64,000 nt of DNA from Panagrolaimus kolymaensis (lineage: Eukaryota > Nematoda > Chromadorea > Rhabditida > Panagrolaimidae), in the NCBI GenBank assembly GCA_028622995.1, contig JAJQJQ010000032.1, positions 1,054,001 through 1,118,000 on the forward strand, read 5' to 3'. Below the pieces are notes generated by a model that was not told where the DNA came from, did not search any database, and saw only the letters and a list, made by a program, of their open reading frames with translations. The translations under genes were made by a program, and so were the position numbers. Shown here one piece after another: positions 22,993 to 35,092 of this stretch; position 1 is the stretch's first letter; each line of letters starts with the position of its first letter.

Positions 22993-25531
22993 TTAATCGA
23001 AATTTAAACCAGGATTAGCTTTACGACATAGAACCAAGAAAGGATGAACCGTAGGTCCAACAAAGGTATGTTCTTCTCCATTAAATGCTGCACTGACGAT
23101 TTCATTTCTCAAATCAGCTTTACCAAGCAATTGTTTTCCATCTTCAAGAGTGACTACGCAAGGCGAAATATTACCTTTATGATAGCCAATTTGAACTGGA
23201 TGCCATTCCTTTTCACCAAATATAGCAGATTCCCGGAATGGACGCCAAGCATATTGAAAACCACGAACATGGTCACAATTTTCAACAAGAACTTGAATAT
23301 TTTCTGTGGTACATTTGTGTTCTTTGCTTAACCACCCAAAGCTTGCAGCAAGTGTTCCATTTTCATTCCATGCTCGACCCATAATTGGTTCTCCTTGTTG
23401 ATACCATAAAGCCACAAATTGATCAGGATTTTCACCAGGCACGGTATCAAGCGATGTTCCAAGAGCTTTGATAATGGGACGAGTGGGAAATGGTTGACCA
23501 ATTTGAACATCCATCCATTCATCAACCATAGGAAGTTTTTTAGGAATTTTCTGACCATGTTCACAGACGCTCTTTTGATTGACGAAACCAACAATAGTTT
23601 GAATGTATGACATATAGGTTGGTTGCTTCTTAATGCTGTTGTTTTGACCATTCATAATATACTGAGATGCAGGTTGACGACCATTAAGGAGAGGAGTTCC
23701 AACAACATTCTTTCGCCCTTTAGTTTTCTTCTGATGTTTTACGATCAAGCCAATGATGATGAGAAGTACAATGATCAATATGACGATGACGAGAACAATG
23801 ATGGCTGCGAATTCGATAGCTGTGAGACCATAATGAGGAATTTCAGGAGGTATAGCTTTTGCACTAAAACAACAAAGTTAAATATATAAAAAAGTAAAGG
23901 AAAGTTGTCAAAGACTTACGGAAGCTTCAATGGAGGCAATGCTTCACATTTGACTTCATTCTTTGTAATCATTTCAATCCAACCACAATATGATGAAACA
24001 CGAAGATATCGGACTAAAAAGTGAAATTAGAAGAGAGTAATAGTAATGAAAATGAAACCACATAAAGATATAAAAGTTATAAAGAAACATACAAGTACGC
24101 TCAGCATCAGTTTGACCATGAGTTGAAATACCAATTTGATAGACAGTCTTGTTGTATCGATAAAGTAAAGGTCCACCATCATCATTGAATTCAACTTGTT
24201 GCATAACATTACCAACGCAAAGTTCCTTTGTTGATGGATCAAACGCTTTTGATTCTTTTACAAGCTTTGAGTTCAAACAATCAGCACGTGGATGAATATG
24301 AAGTCGAACATGACGTAAAGCTGATGGAGTTTCATTCGCAGTAGCTAAAAAACTTGTGGTAACTAAAGTGTATTTGAGAATAAACGAAATCTTACAATTA
24401 CTATAATTTCCATAACCAGCAGCAACAGCAGTATGAGTGAAATTATTGACAAATGTATTGGTCAGCTTGATTGGAGTGATTCCAAAGTCATTTTCTTTAT
24501 CAAATTCAATAATTCCAACATCATTCAAACCAAATTCATAATTGAATTCACGATGAATATAAGCTCTTGTTGCCATACCAAGATCATCCAAAGTGAATCC
24601 ATCAGAAAGATCATCGATGAGACGAGTATCCACGAGATGAAAACCACGACGAATACTAAAAAAAGAAGAAATAAGCAAAGAATATAAATTATGATCAAAC
24701 AAAAGATTACCTTAAGAAGTTATCATTGATGTTGATTGCATCAACCAAGCAATGAGCAGCAGTTAAAATGTGTCGTTTAGAGATCACAGTACCCAAGCAC
24801 TAAAAATGAGAGAAAGATAAGACAATGAAATAAAACTAACAAATGAAAAACAAACATACCTCATGAGTTAACACACTTGGAGCACCAGTGTCAAGCGGAC
24901 GAACAAAATCTTTTCCATAAAGTTTAAGAATGAATTCGAAGATTTTTGGTGCAGGTAAAGGATCATCTTCAGTTTCCTGAAATACAAAACCATTAATAAC
25001 TTTTTTAAAAAGGGTAAAGAATTGCTTTAACTATGAAAAGGGTTTATAACCCTATTGTGACCTCGGACAAGGTCAAACAAATAAAATGTGGGCTTTATTT
25101 ATTAGCATCAATTGCTCAGCAAGCATGAAACAACAAAAAAATGATGAAAGTAAAAGTAAAGCCAAGCAAATGAGAAAGACTTGAAGGCGCGCGTCATTAT
25201 AAACACGTCGAGACCAAGCTTTACTTGAATGGCAAAAGTTTAGTAAGAGCAAAACAGCAGTGAAAATCAACAGCAAATTAAGGAAATGATCAACCAAATA
25301 AAGAAAATGTTTCTCCAAAAACCATTAATTATTTATGTAAACATGTAACATCCATTTTTCAAAAGTTTGCTTGGTAAACCAAAAAGGAAACTATTTATGC
25401 GTTAAAGCAATACTATCCTCTTATCCCTTTAAAAAACAAAACAAAAAACATACGGTTGAATTGAAAGTTTGACCACATTTGACGAGCATAAATAACGAAG
25501 AGAACAAAATTATGTTGACGACGACTTTCAT
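22993..25531 (-). CDS. Membrane-anchored S1 protease homolog (Ser replaced) with DM9-like tail
   Basis: Exons 25531-25454, 24976-24860, 24799-24711, 24655-24396, 24344-24093, 24013-23920 and 23863-22993 join in phase to 586 aa. Order: signal peptide (MKVVVNIILFSSLFMLVKCG); chymotrypsin-fold domain with intact LTAAHC (His) and LNDVGIIEFD (Asp); then NDDGGPLLY where active enzymes have GDSGGP, so the nucleophilic Ser is Asp; closing strand YLRVSSYCGWIEMI. A TM helix follows (EFAAIIVLVIVILIIVLLIIIGLIV), then a Lys-rich stop-transfer and ~230 residues containing two blocks (GEPIMGRAWNENGTLAASFGW and LGKADLRNEIVSA...FLVLC) like DM9/DUF3421 repeats. Predicted: type I surface pseudoprotease with a cytosolic tail. 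The DM9 call is tentative. Part of the last exon is copied at 13972-14318. Confidence 0.8.
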
Positions 25532-25809
25532 TTTTGCAAAGATGAGACGACTTCTTTGTAAGGAGAAAAGCTCGATGAATGAAACAATAAAAAAAGAGCT
25601 TTCTAAAATTTTCAAGCAAACGTGATTGAATTCAATCCATGCAAATTTATCCTTTTTTCAAGCCATTTCTTCTCATGGCCGGCCATAGGAAACTCAAATC
25701 AGCTGCAGCTTTGAAAATAAAACATGCAAATTATTTTTACAAACTTTGTTTTTAGTAAAAAAGTTTTTTGAAACAAAAAAGGTTGTTTCACTTTCAATCA
25801 ATTCGGAAA

Positions 25810-26882
25810 ATGGCGGTTGGTCGTTGTTTCATGTTCATCTCTTCATCATCATTTTTGCTTCTGTTTCTTTTGATGGTTGCTCCTGAATTCTCTGATGGTT
25901 TAACATGTGAAGTTGGAGGCTTTTGTACACCATTTGGAAAATTTGATCATGAAAATATTTTTTGTGAGTTTATTTTTTTACTATTGGGATTGTTTATCTA
26001 ACACATGCTTTTGGAGATTTTGTTACTTATGTAGCTATTTTTTACATTTTAAGAAGCTTTATTAAAGGTTATTAACGGGGCTATATGTTGTTGTGCCTTA
26101 ACCTATTTATTTTATAAGATTATGGTTAAATGTCAGTTCTCACAAGGAGTTGTTGATAAAGCTACTAGTTTGTTTACTCTTTTCCTCCAAGCACTGTACA
26201 TACATATCCTTCCTAGTATACATTAACTTGCTTCATACCTATTTCGCTAGTCTTTCAATCCTCCTTAGTTGTTTTAGTATGTATGGGCTGTTGTATTACT
26301 TCATTGAGTAGGAATATGTTAAAATCGCCGGAGATTTTTGTGTACCATCTTTATTCAAATCCTTTTTTCTTCTTTTCACAAACATCAGTTTTTCAGCAAA
26401 TGTCTCCAACTTTTTTGTTGTCAACAAAACCTGTGATGAATGTGCAGCATTTCATTGTCTTGTGGATAATACCAAAGTAATGACTGGTTTCGCATGTGCT
26501 GATCAAATTGAAAATGTATGCAAAGCAATGACAGAAGAAACTAAGAAAGTCATCAAACAAGAAAAATACAATGAAGCTTTCGTCTTCGACAATGCTACTT
26601 ATGTTCGTCTCTGTGCAAAAGCTGATATTTGTGCTACACGTGATCTTTTGGCTATGGTATGCTTACTATTACTATGCATTTCTTTAACTAATTATGCTTT
26701 ATTTTCAGACTCCAATTGAACCGTATTTCTTGATTAATAAGTTTGCTCCAAATGGAAATAAGAACTATACCAAAGCCTGTAAATACCCATTATCTGAAGA
26801 ATCAAATGGTGTAATCAATCATAATGGTGGTACTTTGAAGATTATTGGAATGATTGTTCTTGCATGGAGTGTTTTCTGGTAG
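25810..26882 (+). CDS. Secreted Cys-rich protein, GPI-anchor type
   Basis: Exons 25810-25963, 26397-26656 and 26709-26882 join in phase to 195 aa. Signal peptide residues 1-~31 (ISSSSFLLLFLLMVAPEFSDG). The body contains about twelve Cys, including CEVGGFC, CDECAAFHC, FACADQIENVC, CAKADIC and KACKYP. The C-terminus is hydrophobic (IIGMIVLAWSVFW) with no tail after it, as in GPI-attachment signals. A polyadenylation signal AATAAA lies at ~26940. The first intron (433 bp) is long for this window. No family recognised. Confidence 0.65.
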
Positions 26883-27264
26883 AAAAGAATCTCAAACAAT
26901 TTTATTTCTAATGTAAATCCATTGTATTTTGATGTAATTTTAATAAATGTTTTTTGTTACTTGTTATAATTTTTGTTGTGTAAAAGTTTGAAGTTGTAAA
27001 GTTTGGCTAATAACAATGTTTTAATTCATTGTAAAAGATGCGTGCCCTATTAGTTTTATTACCGAAATTTGTTTTGTTATAACTCAATAATTTGCTAACA
27101 TATTTGATGTTGCAGGTCCGTGGTGAACCTTTTTGAGTTAATTGGAACTGATTATTTATTCACTAATAAAGGTTTTCATTTTGTGCTTAAAGGCAGCACT
27201 AATGGTAAATTCATGGCTATCAGCGATTTGCTTGAGAATATATCTATTGCCAACCAAAGAAGTG

Positions 27265-27294
27265 CCAAGTACTTCTCTTTAGGGATACTTTGGC
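27265..27294 (+). promoter_or_regulatory. Conserved upstream block of SGNH/FLYWCH paralog
   Basis: The sequence CAAGTACTTCTCTTTAGGGA-TACTTTGGC resembles the blocks at 58157-58186 and 63118-63147 (minus strand: CAAGTACTTCCCTTTCTGAA-TACTTTCGC). All three lie about 150 bp upstream of the ATG of a paralog, in the same orientation. Candidate core or upstream control element. Confidence 0.5.
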
Positions 27295-27448
27295 TCTTAT
27301 ATCATAAAAATCAAAAGAAATTTTCTTTTGGCAATATTTTTCTTTTATCGATCATCAAACAATTCTTTCGCTCCGTTATTAACTCGTTTTGTTGTTCTTT
27401 ACCAACTTTCAACTTTCACAATTATTTATAGAAATTTTGTTATCAATT

Positions 27449-30402
27449 ATGGCGAATAATCAACAACTTAATGCTGTATCTCATAATAATGATGAAACCT
27501 ATCAAGATGAGAGTAGTGATGATGAATGTTATCGACGTGCCCGTCCTATTTCTCACTATCGTATTCCTCCCGCAATTCAATCAATTTATATGCAACAAAT
27601 TCCTAACAACAATGATGAAGTTGAATCTGATGGACAACATTCTTCTGATTTTGATGATTCGCAAGATTCAGTGCCAAAACGACCAAGTTATTCAGAATTG
27701 ACTTGGAATGTTGCATTGCAAGACCATGAAGAAGTTGATTATGATGAAAAAGTAAACATGACTAATGAAGATGGATCTTGTAAAAATACTTTAGCATTAG
27801 CAAATCAGAAAACTATTTGTCTTGCTCCTCTCGTAAGCTTACTTTTTTAGTTTATCTTTAAATTAATTTATAATTACTTTGCTTTAGCGCTGTTCAAAAG
27901 AACGATGGCCAAAAACTAATAAAAAAAAATTCAATGAAAGAATAGTTTCTGTTTTAAATGCATTCCGAAATTCCAAATACACAAAGAAAACTTATAAAGA
28001 GCGCTCAATAAACCTTGTCATAACCGATTCATTGATGTCTTCGATTCCATTTGAAAAAATTTATCAAAACACCGTCAAATTATTTGTTGGTTATCCCAAT
28101 GATCCTTTGTAAGTTTGACTTTGATGAATACCTAAAGCATCCATAATTTTTAACCATTTTTAGTCAAGTCATTGAACAAATGAAACAACAAATAAAAAAT
28201 AAGGAAAACGATTACATCATTAAAAATATTCTTCTTTGTATTGGTTTTGATTCATTGGTTTATTATCCAAATATTAATCAAGCAACAAAAGTAAGGTTTT
28301 TTTAAACACTTTTTGTTTAAGACAATTTTTAATTTTTTAGGACACCAACAAATTTTTAAATCAATTTCTAAATGTCATCAAAAAAGCTTTCGCCCAAAAT
28401 GGTCCAAAACGTTATAAATATGTTAATTTTGAAGAAGATCAACCAACACCGATACCAATTCAGCCACCAAAAATCATCATTGTAAATATTCCCTCAATTG
28501 CCAATCATCCTACTGCTTTTACTTACAATCTTGAAATTGAAAAGATGAATAAAGCAATCTCCAAATATGTGGCATCTTCAAAAGATTTTGCTTTCAAAAA
28601 ACACAATATCGATTTTGAACTTTATGATTGGGCGAAATTTGCTTCAACTTATCCTCAATGTAATACAAATGATTTGCGTGAACGCAATAGAATTTTAACA
28701 GTTGATTTGGCTGAACAATTTACATGGTTGATGATTCCCCGTTCCACAGAAAACCCTTCTGCCCTTCAACAAGATCAAGCTGAAGCTCAAGTTCGAAGAG
28801 AACTCATGGAAAACAATAACATCCCTCAAGAGTAAGCATATAAATATATATTTTATTTTTCAAATTTATTTAGATTTTTATTTTAGAAATAATAATAAAC
28901 AAAAGAAAACAATCAGCTATTCTGAACCATTAACGTCCTTTGTCAGTGACGAATCTTCTGATTTTGAGATGGAAGCTTCTCAAGTTGATGAATCCCAGAA
29001 TTCTCAAGATTCTATTATCGATGAAGAAAATAATTCTATGGCCCGAAAAGTAATAACTTCTTTTTTTTTATAAATAGTAATATTTCCTTGTTTTTAGCTT
29101 CGTAAAAGAAAAAGTTCCTCGAATAATATTCACCCTCTTGAAAAGCAACCAAAACGAACTTCTCAGCGTCGAGGTGAATCATCATCAGATAGTTTCGAAA
29201 GTGATGATGATGAAGTATCAAAAGAAGTGAATTCATCGCTCACTATTCTTGATCCATCCAAATATAAACTTCGCCATTATGACGATGGCAAAATTTGTAT
29301 TTTCGTTTTTGCATCAAAAGAAAAAAATACTTGCTATGAATTTACAAAAAGTTCTAAATATTATTATCGATGTCTTGGTTGTCTTGAAAAGGGCAAATAT
29401 GTTTGCGTTTATTTACTTGAAGATGAAACAATTGATAAATACTCTGTCTTCACGAAAGATGGTCATGAACATTGTTGCACACCTCGAGAATATGATCCTG
29501 AAAGATTTAGTAAAAAGTTTATTTACTCTTCAAATTTTAATTTTTTCCGTGAAAAGAATTCACTCAAAGCTGTATATTTCGATGATGAAAAGAAATTTTG
29601 TTACAAATTTTCTTATCAACCAAGCTCAAAAATCTTTGTATGTTGTCAATGTCGGCTTATAAAAAAAGAGATAGTTATCCTCAAACGTTGCCGAAACGAC
29701 GAAGGCGAAGAATATCTTTCTCCTGGAAGTAAAAAACATATATGTAAACCACTGAAATATGCTGAAGTTATTTCGAATATGGAACTTCTTTCATCAAGTG
29801 ACATCGACTTTGATAAAGAGAAGATTACGGTGGAAGAAGAAAGACAAAAACCTGATCCACGATTTTTTGATATTCAAAAGAATGATAAAGGGAATCCTCA
29901 ATTGATTGTTTATACTTCAAGTGAAAAACTTCAATGGTATAAATATTATTATGAAAAAAGCAGAGACATTTTTTTCTGCAGTAAATGCACGGGACAGGGA
30001 CGTTTTATTACCGCAAAATATGTTGAAAAAGATTCTACAAATGATGAAGGTTATGTAACTCTTGGAGAAAGTGAACATATTTGTGAACCTTTAAACAATG
30101 ATGTGAAATTTGTTCGTAAAATCGTCAAAGGTGAAGAACTTGATAAAGAGCTATACCATTTTGAAAAGAATAAAAAAGGCAAACCTCAGCTATTTATTTA
30201 CACTTCAAAAGAAAAGCGTCAAGGGTATAAATATATTCGGCATTATAAGGATAAGTTTCGCTGTACGGGATGTTATGCTGCTAGTAAGAGGAAATATGTT
30301 TTTGCACAGCTTATAAGAGAATCTCCAAATGATGATGGTTTTATTACTCTTGGAGAAACTGAACATGTCTGTGAACCATTATCAGTTAATATCGTTGAAT
30401 AA
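27449..30402 (+). CDS. SGNH-like + four FLYWCH-like zinc repeats (paralog 1)
   Basis: Exons 27449-27832, 27888-28108, 28164-28290, 28341-28831, 28887-29049 and 29098-30402 join in phase to 896 aa. Residues ~1-105 are acidic/low-complexity. Residues ~145-360 resemble an SGNH hydrolase: NLVITDSLMSSI (block I, TDS for GDS), ILLCIGFDSLVYY (block III, FDS for xND), PKIIIVNIPS and a long helix NLEIEKMNKAISKYV; the Asp-His block V is not conserved, so catalysis is unlikely. An Arg/Lys-Ser linker (LRKRKSSS) leads to four repeats of ~90 aa, each [W/C]YxY/F...FxCxxC...25-30...HxC, as in FLYWCH/WRKY-GCM1-type fingers. Inferred: nuclear DNA- or protein-binding protein. The ATG sits 19 bp after a TTTATAG site, compatible with trans-splicing. 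Domain names are by pattern. Confidence 0.8.
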
Positions 30403-30809
30403 AATCATGTCTTAATATTTATTGTTTGTCCTTTTATTTTGTTTTCAATGATGTATTTTTGAGTTTTTTAATAAAAATTTTTGTTATTGTAAAATCGCTT
30501 ATAAAAATTTATAACAAAGAATAAGCATTGGTATCCCTTGAATATGCTCCAAAATCATTGTTAAATTTAGCTAAGCATAAAGAAATAATATTTTGGAGAT
30601 AATTATTTTCTTAGGTTCTAAACAAAATTTATACATACATTAAATATAATGAACGATTAATTCTTGGTATTTTAAAATGTGTCTCGATATGAAATAAATA
30701 TTATGGCCTAAAAATTTCTCAAAAAATAAAATGTTAGGAAATAACGTTTATTCTTTCAAATATTTGTAAGGAAAGATAAAGAAAGAAGAAAAAAGAAGTG
30801 AAAGAACTC
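30403..30809. other. Intergenic, no gene seen
   Basis: 3' flank of paralog 1 with an AATAAA at 30470. Otherwise AT-rich and featureless. Confidence 0.45.
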
Positions 30810-30960
30810 TTAAAATTGATTATTACTAGGGAGAAGCTGAGTTGGATCTTCAACATTTCGAATAAATGCTGTTAACTTTTGGTTGATTTTGAGATTATTA
30901 GTACGTCGAATAACATAAAAAACATTTTTGAGATTCATGGTTACATTAATCTTTATTTTT
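30810..30960 (-). pseudogene. Fragment of the third exon of the 50.5-kb secreted-protein gene
   Basis: The minus strand reads INVTMNLKNVFYVIRRTNNL and continues similarly for ~40 codons, matching the start of exon 3 of the gene at 50531-51673 (INVTKNKKNVFYVIRRNNNL). It stops after a divergent tail. No other exon is nearby. It is an isolated exon-sized copy adjoining the 30960-31560 repeat. Confidence 0.8.
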
Positions 30961-31560
30961 CTAGTCGATAATCTCCGTTGGGCGATGCCACCCAAATTTT
31001 ATGACGAAAAATAAAAAACAAAGCAGCGAGCTCTCATGGTTTCAAAGGAATTTTCAACTTGAAAAGGGAGTCGCTTTCTTTGTGTTTGTCGTAAGCCAGT
31101 CCTCATTGTCCATCATTGTGAGTATTATTTGCAGCCGCCTTTATGAATGTTCGCTCGTATGTCCCTCAAAAAGCTGGATGTTCTTTAGCTCATTCTTATC
31201 CCATTTTCTTGTCCAAATTTAGCTGCATTTTTATACTCTTTTTTTTTTTTTTTCATTGGGCTATTAAATAGGTAATTTATTGTTTTCGCTGACAGCCTTT
31301 CAAGAAGAGCGCTTATCGATTTGAAAATAAAGGGTTAAAAATGTGCGAGCATATTTTTTTGCAAAGATTAGTGAATGAATGTGTGTTTTTTTCACAAAAA
31401 ATAAAAAAAATATTGCAAAGGCGCACTCGTGCACTTTATTTCCTTTTCAAAATTGTTCATTTTCATCTGCTTTTTTTTTTGAATATTTTAATATAAATTA
31501 TTTTTTTATTTTGATATTAAAAAGCTTGGTTGTTAAGAAGAAAAAGGTTAAACAATTTCA
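30960..31560. repeat. Dispersed repeat, related to 48110-48555
   Basis: Anchors shared with 48110-48320: GATAA(T/C)(C/T)TCCGTTGGGCG, GGAGTCGCTTTCTTTGTGTTT and TTGCAGCCGCCTT. The remainder is diverged. No ORF of note. Confidence 0.7.
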
Positions 31561-32740
31561 ATAAATAACATTCTTCTTTAATTTCAATCTAAAAAATAAA
31601 ATGACCTTTCATATTGTTAAATTTTAAACAAATTTCTTGGATTAAAAACGTTTTGCGAATGGATCGAAAAAATAACTAAAGCAATTAAGATAATGTTTAA
31701 GATTTTTTTCATTTGATTAAACCAAAAATCTTTAAGGGATAATAATCTTTGGTTTATTTTAAAAAAATTTTAAAAATATCATTTTTACCTTACATCAAAA
31801 AATAAAGTTCGTTTTGTATCCAAAAATAAGAAGGTTGGATTGAATCTTTAAATCACTTTTTTTATGACATTGAAAATTATTGTCTAAGCATGTTTTTTTG
31901 GTCTAAGTATGAGGCCATCGAAATCAAAACTTTTTTTTTGTTCTTTATTTTTTCACAACCTGACGTATTTTATTTTCATTTTTGTTGACTTCGAACAAAA
32001 CTGAGGAAAAATGAAAAAGTTGTTTATCAACGAAATTGAGATAAATAAAATTTGTTCCTTTTTTCGAAGAAAAAAGAGACGAAAAAACTCATAAAATTGA
32101 TTATTACTTTGATTTCTTAAAAAAAAAGTTGGTCATCAATAATTTCCTAGCCTCTTTTAGGTTTATTTTCATTTCAATTGTTAAAAAAAGCCGGTAAATT
32201 TTTTTTGCTACTTTATCATTTTGCTTTGCTTCATTTTTGTGAGAAAAAAAAGAGTTAATGCCACCTTGCGACAAATGGTGAAAAATAAGATTTAAAAAAA
32301 ATCACCATATAAAGTAACATTACTTTTTATTTAAGTTTACGGTCAATTCTTTCAAAAATTATTCTATTGTATCATGAAAAGCATTATATGGTGCTAAAAG
32401 TATTGTTGATTTATCCTAAAAATGATCATGATAACTTCATATGATATGAAGCAAAAAAATCTGATCACGCTCAGCAATAAATTAAAGAAAATGCATTTTA
32501 AGTGCTTTTTCGGATTTAATATAAAAAAGAATAATGGATCTTTTTCACAAATTTTTTATTTTTCAAAAGTACAATAACGAAACTTTATAAATCGTAATGG
32601 CTTCTGATAATTATTTTTGCTTTAAGTGTTTTCATTAAAGCTAAAAATTATTTATAATTTATTTAAACACTGAAAAGCAAACACCATGCGATTTCCAGGA
32701 AAATCATTCTTTTGGAACTTCCTCGCTTGATTCGCAAGTG
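31561..32740. other. Intergenic, A/T homopolymer-rich
   Basis: No coding or structural signal recognised. Upstream region of gene Z. Confidence 0.45.
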
Positions 32741-34164
32741 ATGAACCAAAACATGTTTTCATGGATCAGCCTAATTTTTTTATTAATGAATGGCATCTTT
32801 TTGGGTAAGTTCATATAATTTTAAATATAAAAAACTTTAGAAAAGGCGACAAAGATCAGAAAGCAGCAATAAACTTTTTTGGCTTTTTCATTTCAAACAA
32901 AAATAACCAAAATTCCAAAATTCAAAAACCTATTTATAAAAACGTTTTGGAATAATTATCAAATTTCGATTAAATTTAAATTTTTAGTAAATACTCAGAC
33001 ACCCGGACAAGAAATCGTGGTAAAAAAGAATGATTCGGAAGTGAGTAAATAAAAAATATCCATCCCGCGCTTTGAAAAATTAGAAAAAAGAAGAAAAATA
33101 AAAGACTTGTCCATTTTATAGGTATGGAATGTTGCTGTCCTAAATACAACCATAAATGATGCTTTTGAGAAAATAAATGGAAAAATAATAACAGATGAAC
33201 AAAAGGCAGAACTTATTTATAAATATTTCAAAAATACCAATAACTTGACGTAAGATAAAAAAAAATATAATACCTGTAATCCAGGACCTTTACCAAGATA
33301 TTTAAAAAAGTGGGATTTTGAAGAAAAAGGTTTGTTACTGAGGCGGATTAAAAAAAGGAAGCTATAATCAATTTATAAATGCATTTTCGAACAAAAAAAT
33401 AAATAAAAAGTTTTTAGCGAATTTTATTACATGGTTCTTTTGGGTCCTTGCGAACATGAAGAATGGTACATGTATCTAAATGATAAATCCACAGAAGAAA
33501 CAAAAGAAAAAGCACTTATATCAGTGGAGATAAATAGTACCACTTGTGTAAAATTTTTTCGATCTGCTAAAAATCAAGCAAAAGAATGCTCCTTGAAATA
33601 CCCAATAAAACAAGGTGATTCTTATTATGATGGAATATGTTCGTTTCTTGGTAGTAAAGGCAAGTTTTACCTATCTAATAAAAATATATAACCTTTTTGA
33701 CAAGAAAGATCTCAGCATCTTCCAATTCTAAAACAATGAGGGATTTTCCTTCATTCTATTCATCCATCCTTTTTTAGTAAATAAATTTTAAAAATTAAGA
33801 AGTGTTTCAAAATAATTTTTATATGTATTGTTAAAAATACATAAAAAAACATTAAACCTAAAAACTTTTATTAAGAGTTTTCAAACTTCGAATGCTTCGC
33901 TCAAAAAAATTTTTTTTTGCAGATTCTAACACTTATGATAGCTATTATGCTTTATTTCAAGAATACTGTAAAATCAATGCAATGATTATTAAATCAAGGA
34001 ATTATGACGTCGCATGGTTATACGGTGCTCCACAAATTACTTCAAAACTGGGATTTAACCTTTGTGACTATAAATTTAATGTCGACATGTTTCTTTTTAT
34101 TCCGAGTGACGTAAATATTACTGATAAGAAAAAACCAAATGTGTGGGGGTTTGGTGTGGTGTAG
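32741..34164 (+). CDS. Cluster protein Z: secreted, C-terminal domain only
   Basis: Exons 32741-32804, 32988-33040, 33122-33249, 33418-33659 (or -33650) and 33923-34164 join in phase. Signal peptide: MFSWISLIFLLMNGIFLVNT. The body aligns with the C-terminal domain of Y (39215-42469) and X (35093-38544): NTTINDAFEKINGK..., EFYYMVLLG (YVFAIAVS in Y, YHYFVAQGG in X), a Cys before a variable loop, and a terminal C-x(3-7)-[F/Y]-x-[F/Y] strand (LCDYKFNVDMFLFI). It lacks the helical region of X and Y. The fourth donor is either GCAAGT at 33660 or GTAGTA at 33651; both keep phase. The C-terminus may be at 34164 or continue in the exon at 34303. Confidence 0.65.
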
Positions 34165-34302
34165 TTCGATTAAAAAAAAAATTTTCTATTTATTTCAAAA
34201 ACAAATGATAAGTGTGTAAGCTAAATTTGTCATGTCAAAATATCAAAAAGTCCTAACAAAAATAAATTAATATTACACCGGCATATAAACAAAATATTTA
34301 TT

Positions 34303-34466
34303 CAGGATTATTAAAGATCGACCAAGAAGAAAAAGTTCAAGTTAGAAAAATTACAAAGAATGTGAGAATAAATAATGATAAGCAAATAGGAGAGCGAATG
34401 CAATTATCACTCAACCAAGAAGTTGTTGATATGTATTTTATCCCAAAAATTAATTATTGCACATAA
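34303..34466 (+). other. Possible extra 3' exon of gene Z
   Basis: After TTTATTCAG an open block of ~54 codons ends at TAA (34466). Joining from a GTGTGG donor about ten bases before the Z stop would keep phase. Nothing like it is in X or Y, so it may be spurious. Confidence 0.3.
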
Positions 34467-35092
34467 CCAAATGAATTGCCAAATGTGCAGCGGTTTCTCA
34501 CAAATAAAGAATCTTTGTTTCATGTAATCAAATTTTTTTTTTAATTTTTCTCTTCCAAAAAACAATCCAAGTTCAAATGGAGTAACTTCTTACTTTCTGA
34601 TTCTTCTATTTAAAGCAACACACAAAAAGGATTCTGAAATTGGAGGAAAATTCCTCATTCTTTGATACTTTACTACTTCACATTTGTAGTTGTTATGTAT
34701 CAATGTTTGATTGTCCAAAACAGTGATTCTGAAAGCAAATAAACAAACAAAAAGTTAACAAAGGGAAATTAAAAGATAAAAAAGTTAATTGCCGATTAAG
34801 AAGTTGAGAAAAAGAAAAACAATCTTTTTCATGAATTTTGCTTCTTAAAATTCAAAAAAAAAATTCCACGACGCGATAACTCAAAACTTTTTTATTAGAT
34901 TTCTTTTTTATAACTCAATATTACTGACGTGTCCGTCGATTTCAAACTCGAGATTCTTAGTTAAATTCAGTTATTAAATGTTTTACGAATTTACCTTCTT
35001 CAAGAAGAAAACAAATGAAAATAACAAGAGTAATATTTTATTTAAATTTTTAATGTCAGAAAGAAGTTCTTTTCAATTTAATTTTATGATAA
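34467..35092. other. Intergenic between convergent Z and X
   Basis: AT-rich, no feature recognised. Confidence 0.45.

Noticed and set aside
25073..25318. Minus-strand hydrophobic ORF of 81 codons
   Set aside because: Lies inside the long first intron of the protease homolog; lacks splice partners and motif.
25673..25690. Palindrome TGGCCGGCCA
   Set aside because: Looked like a further Helitron end, but there is no loop, no GTAGC spacer and no CTAG terminus.
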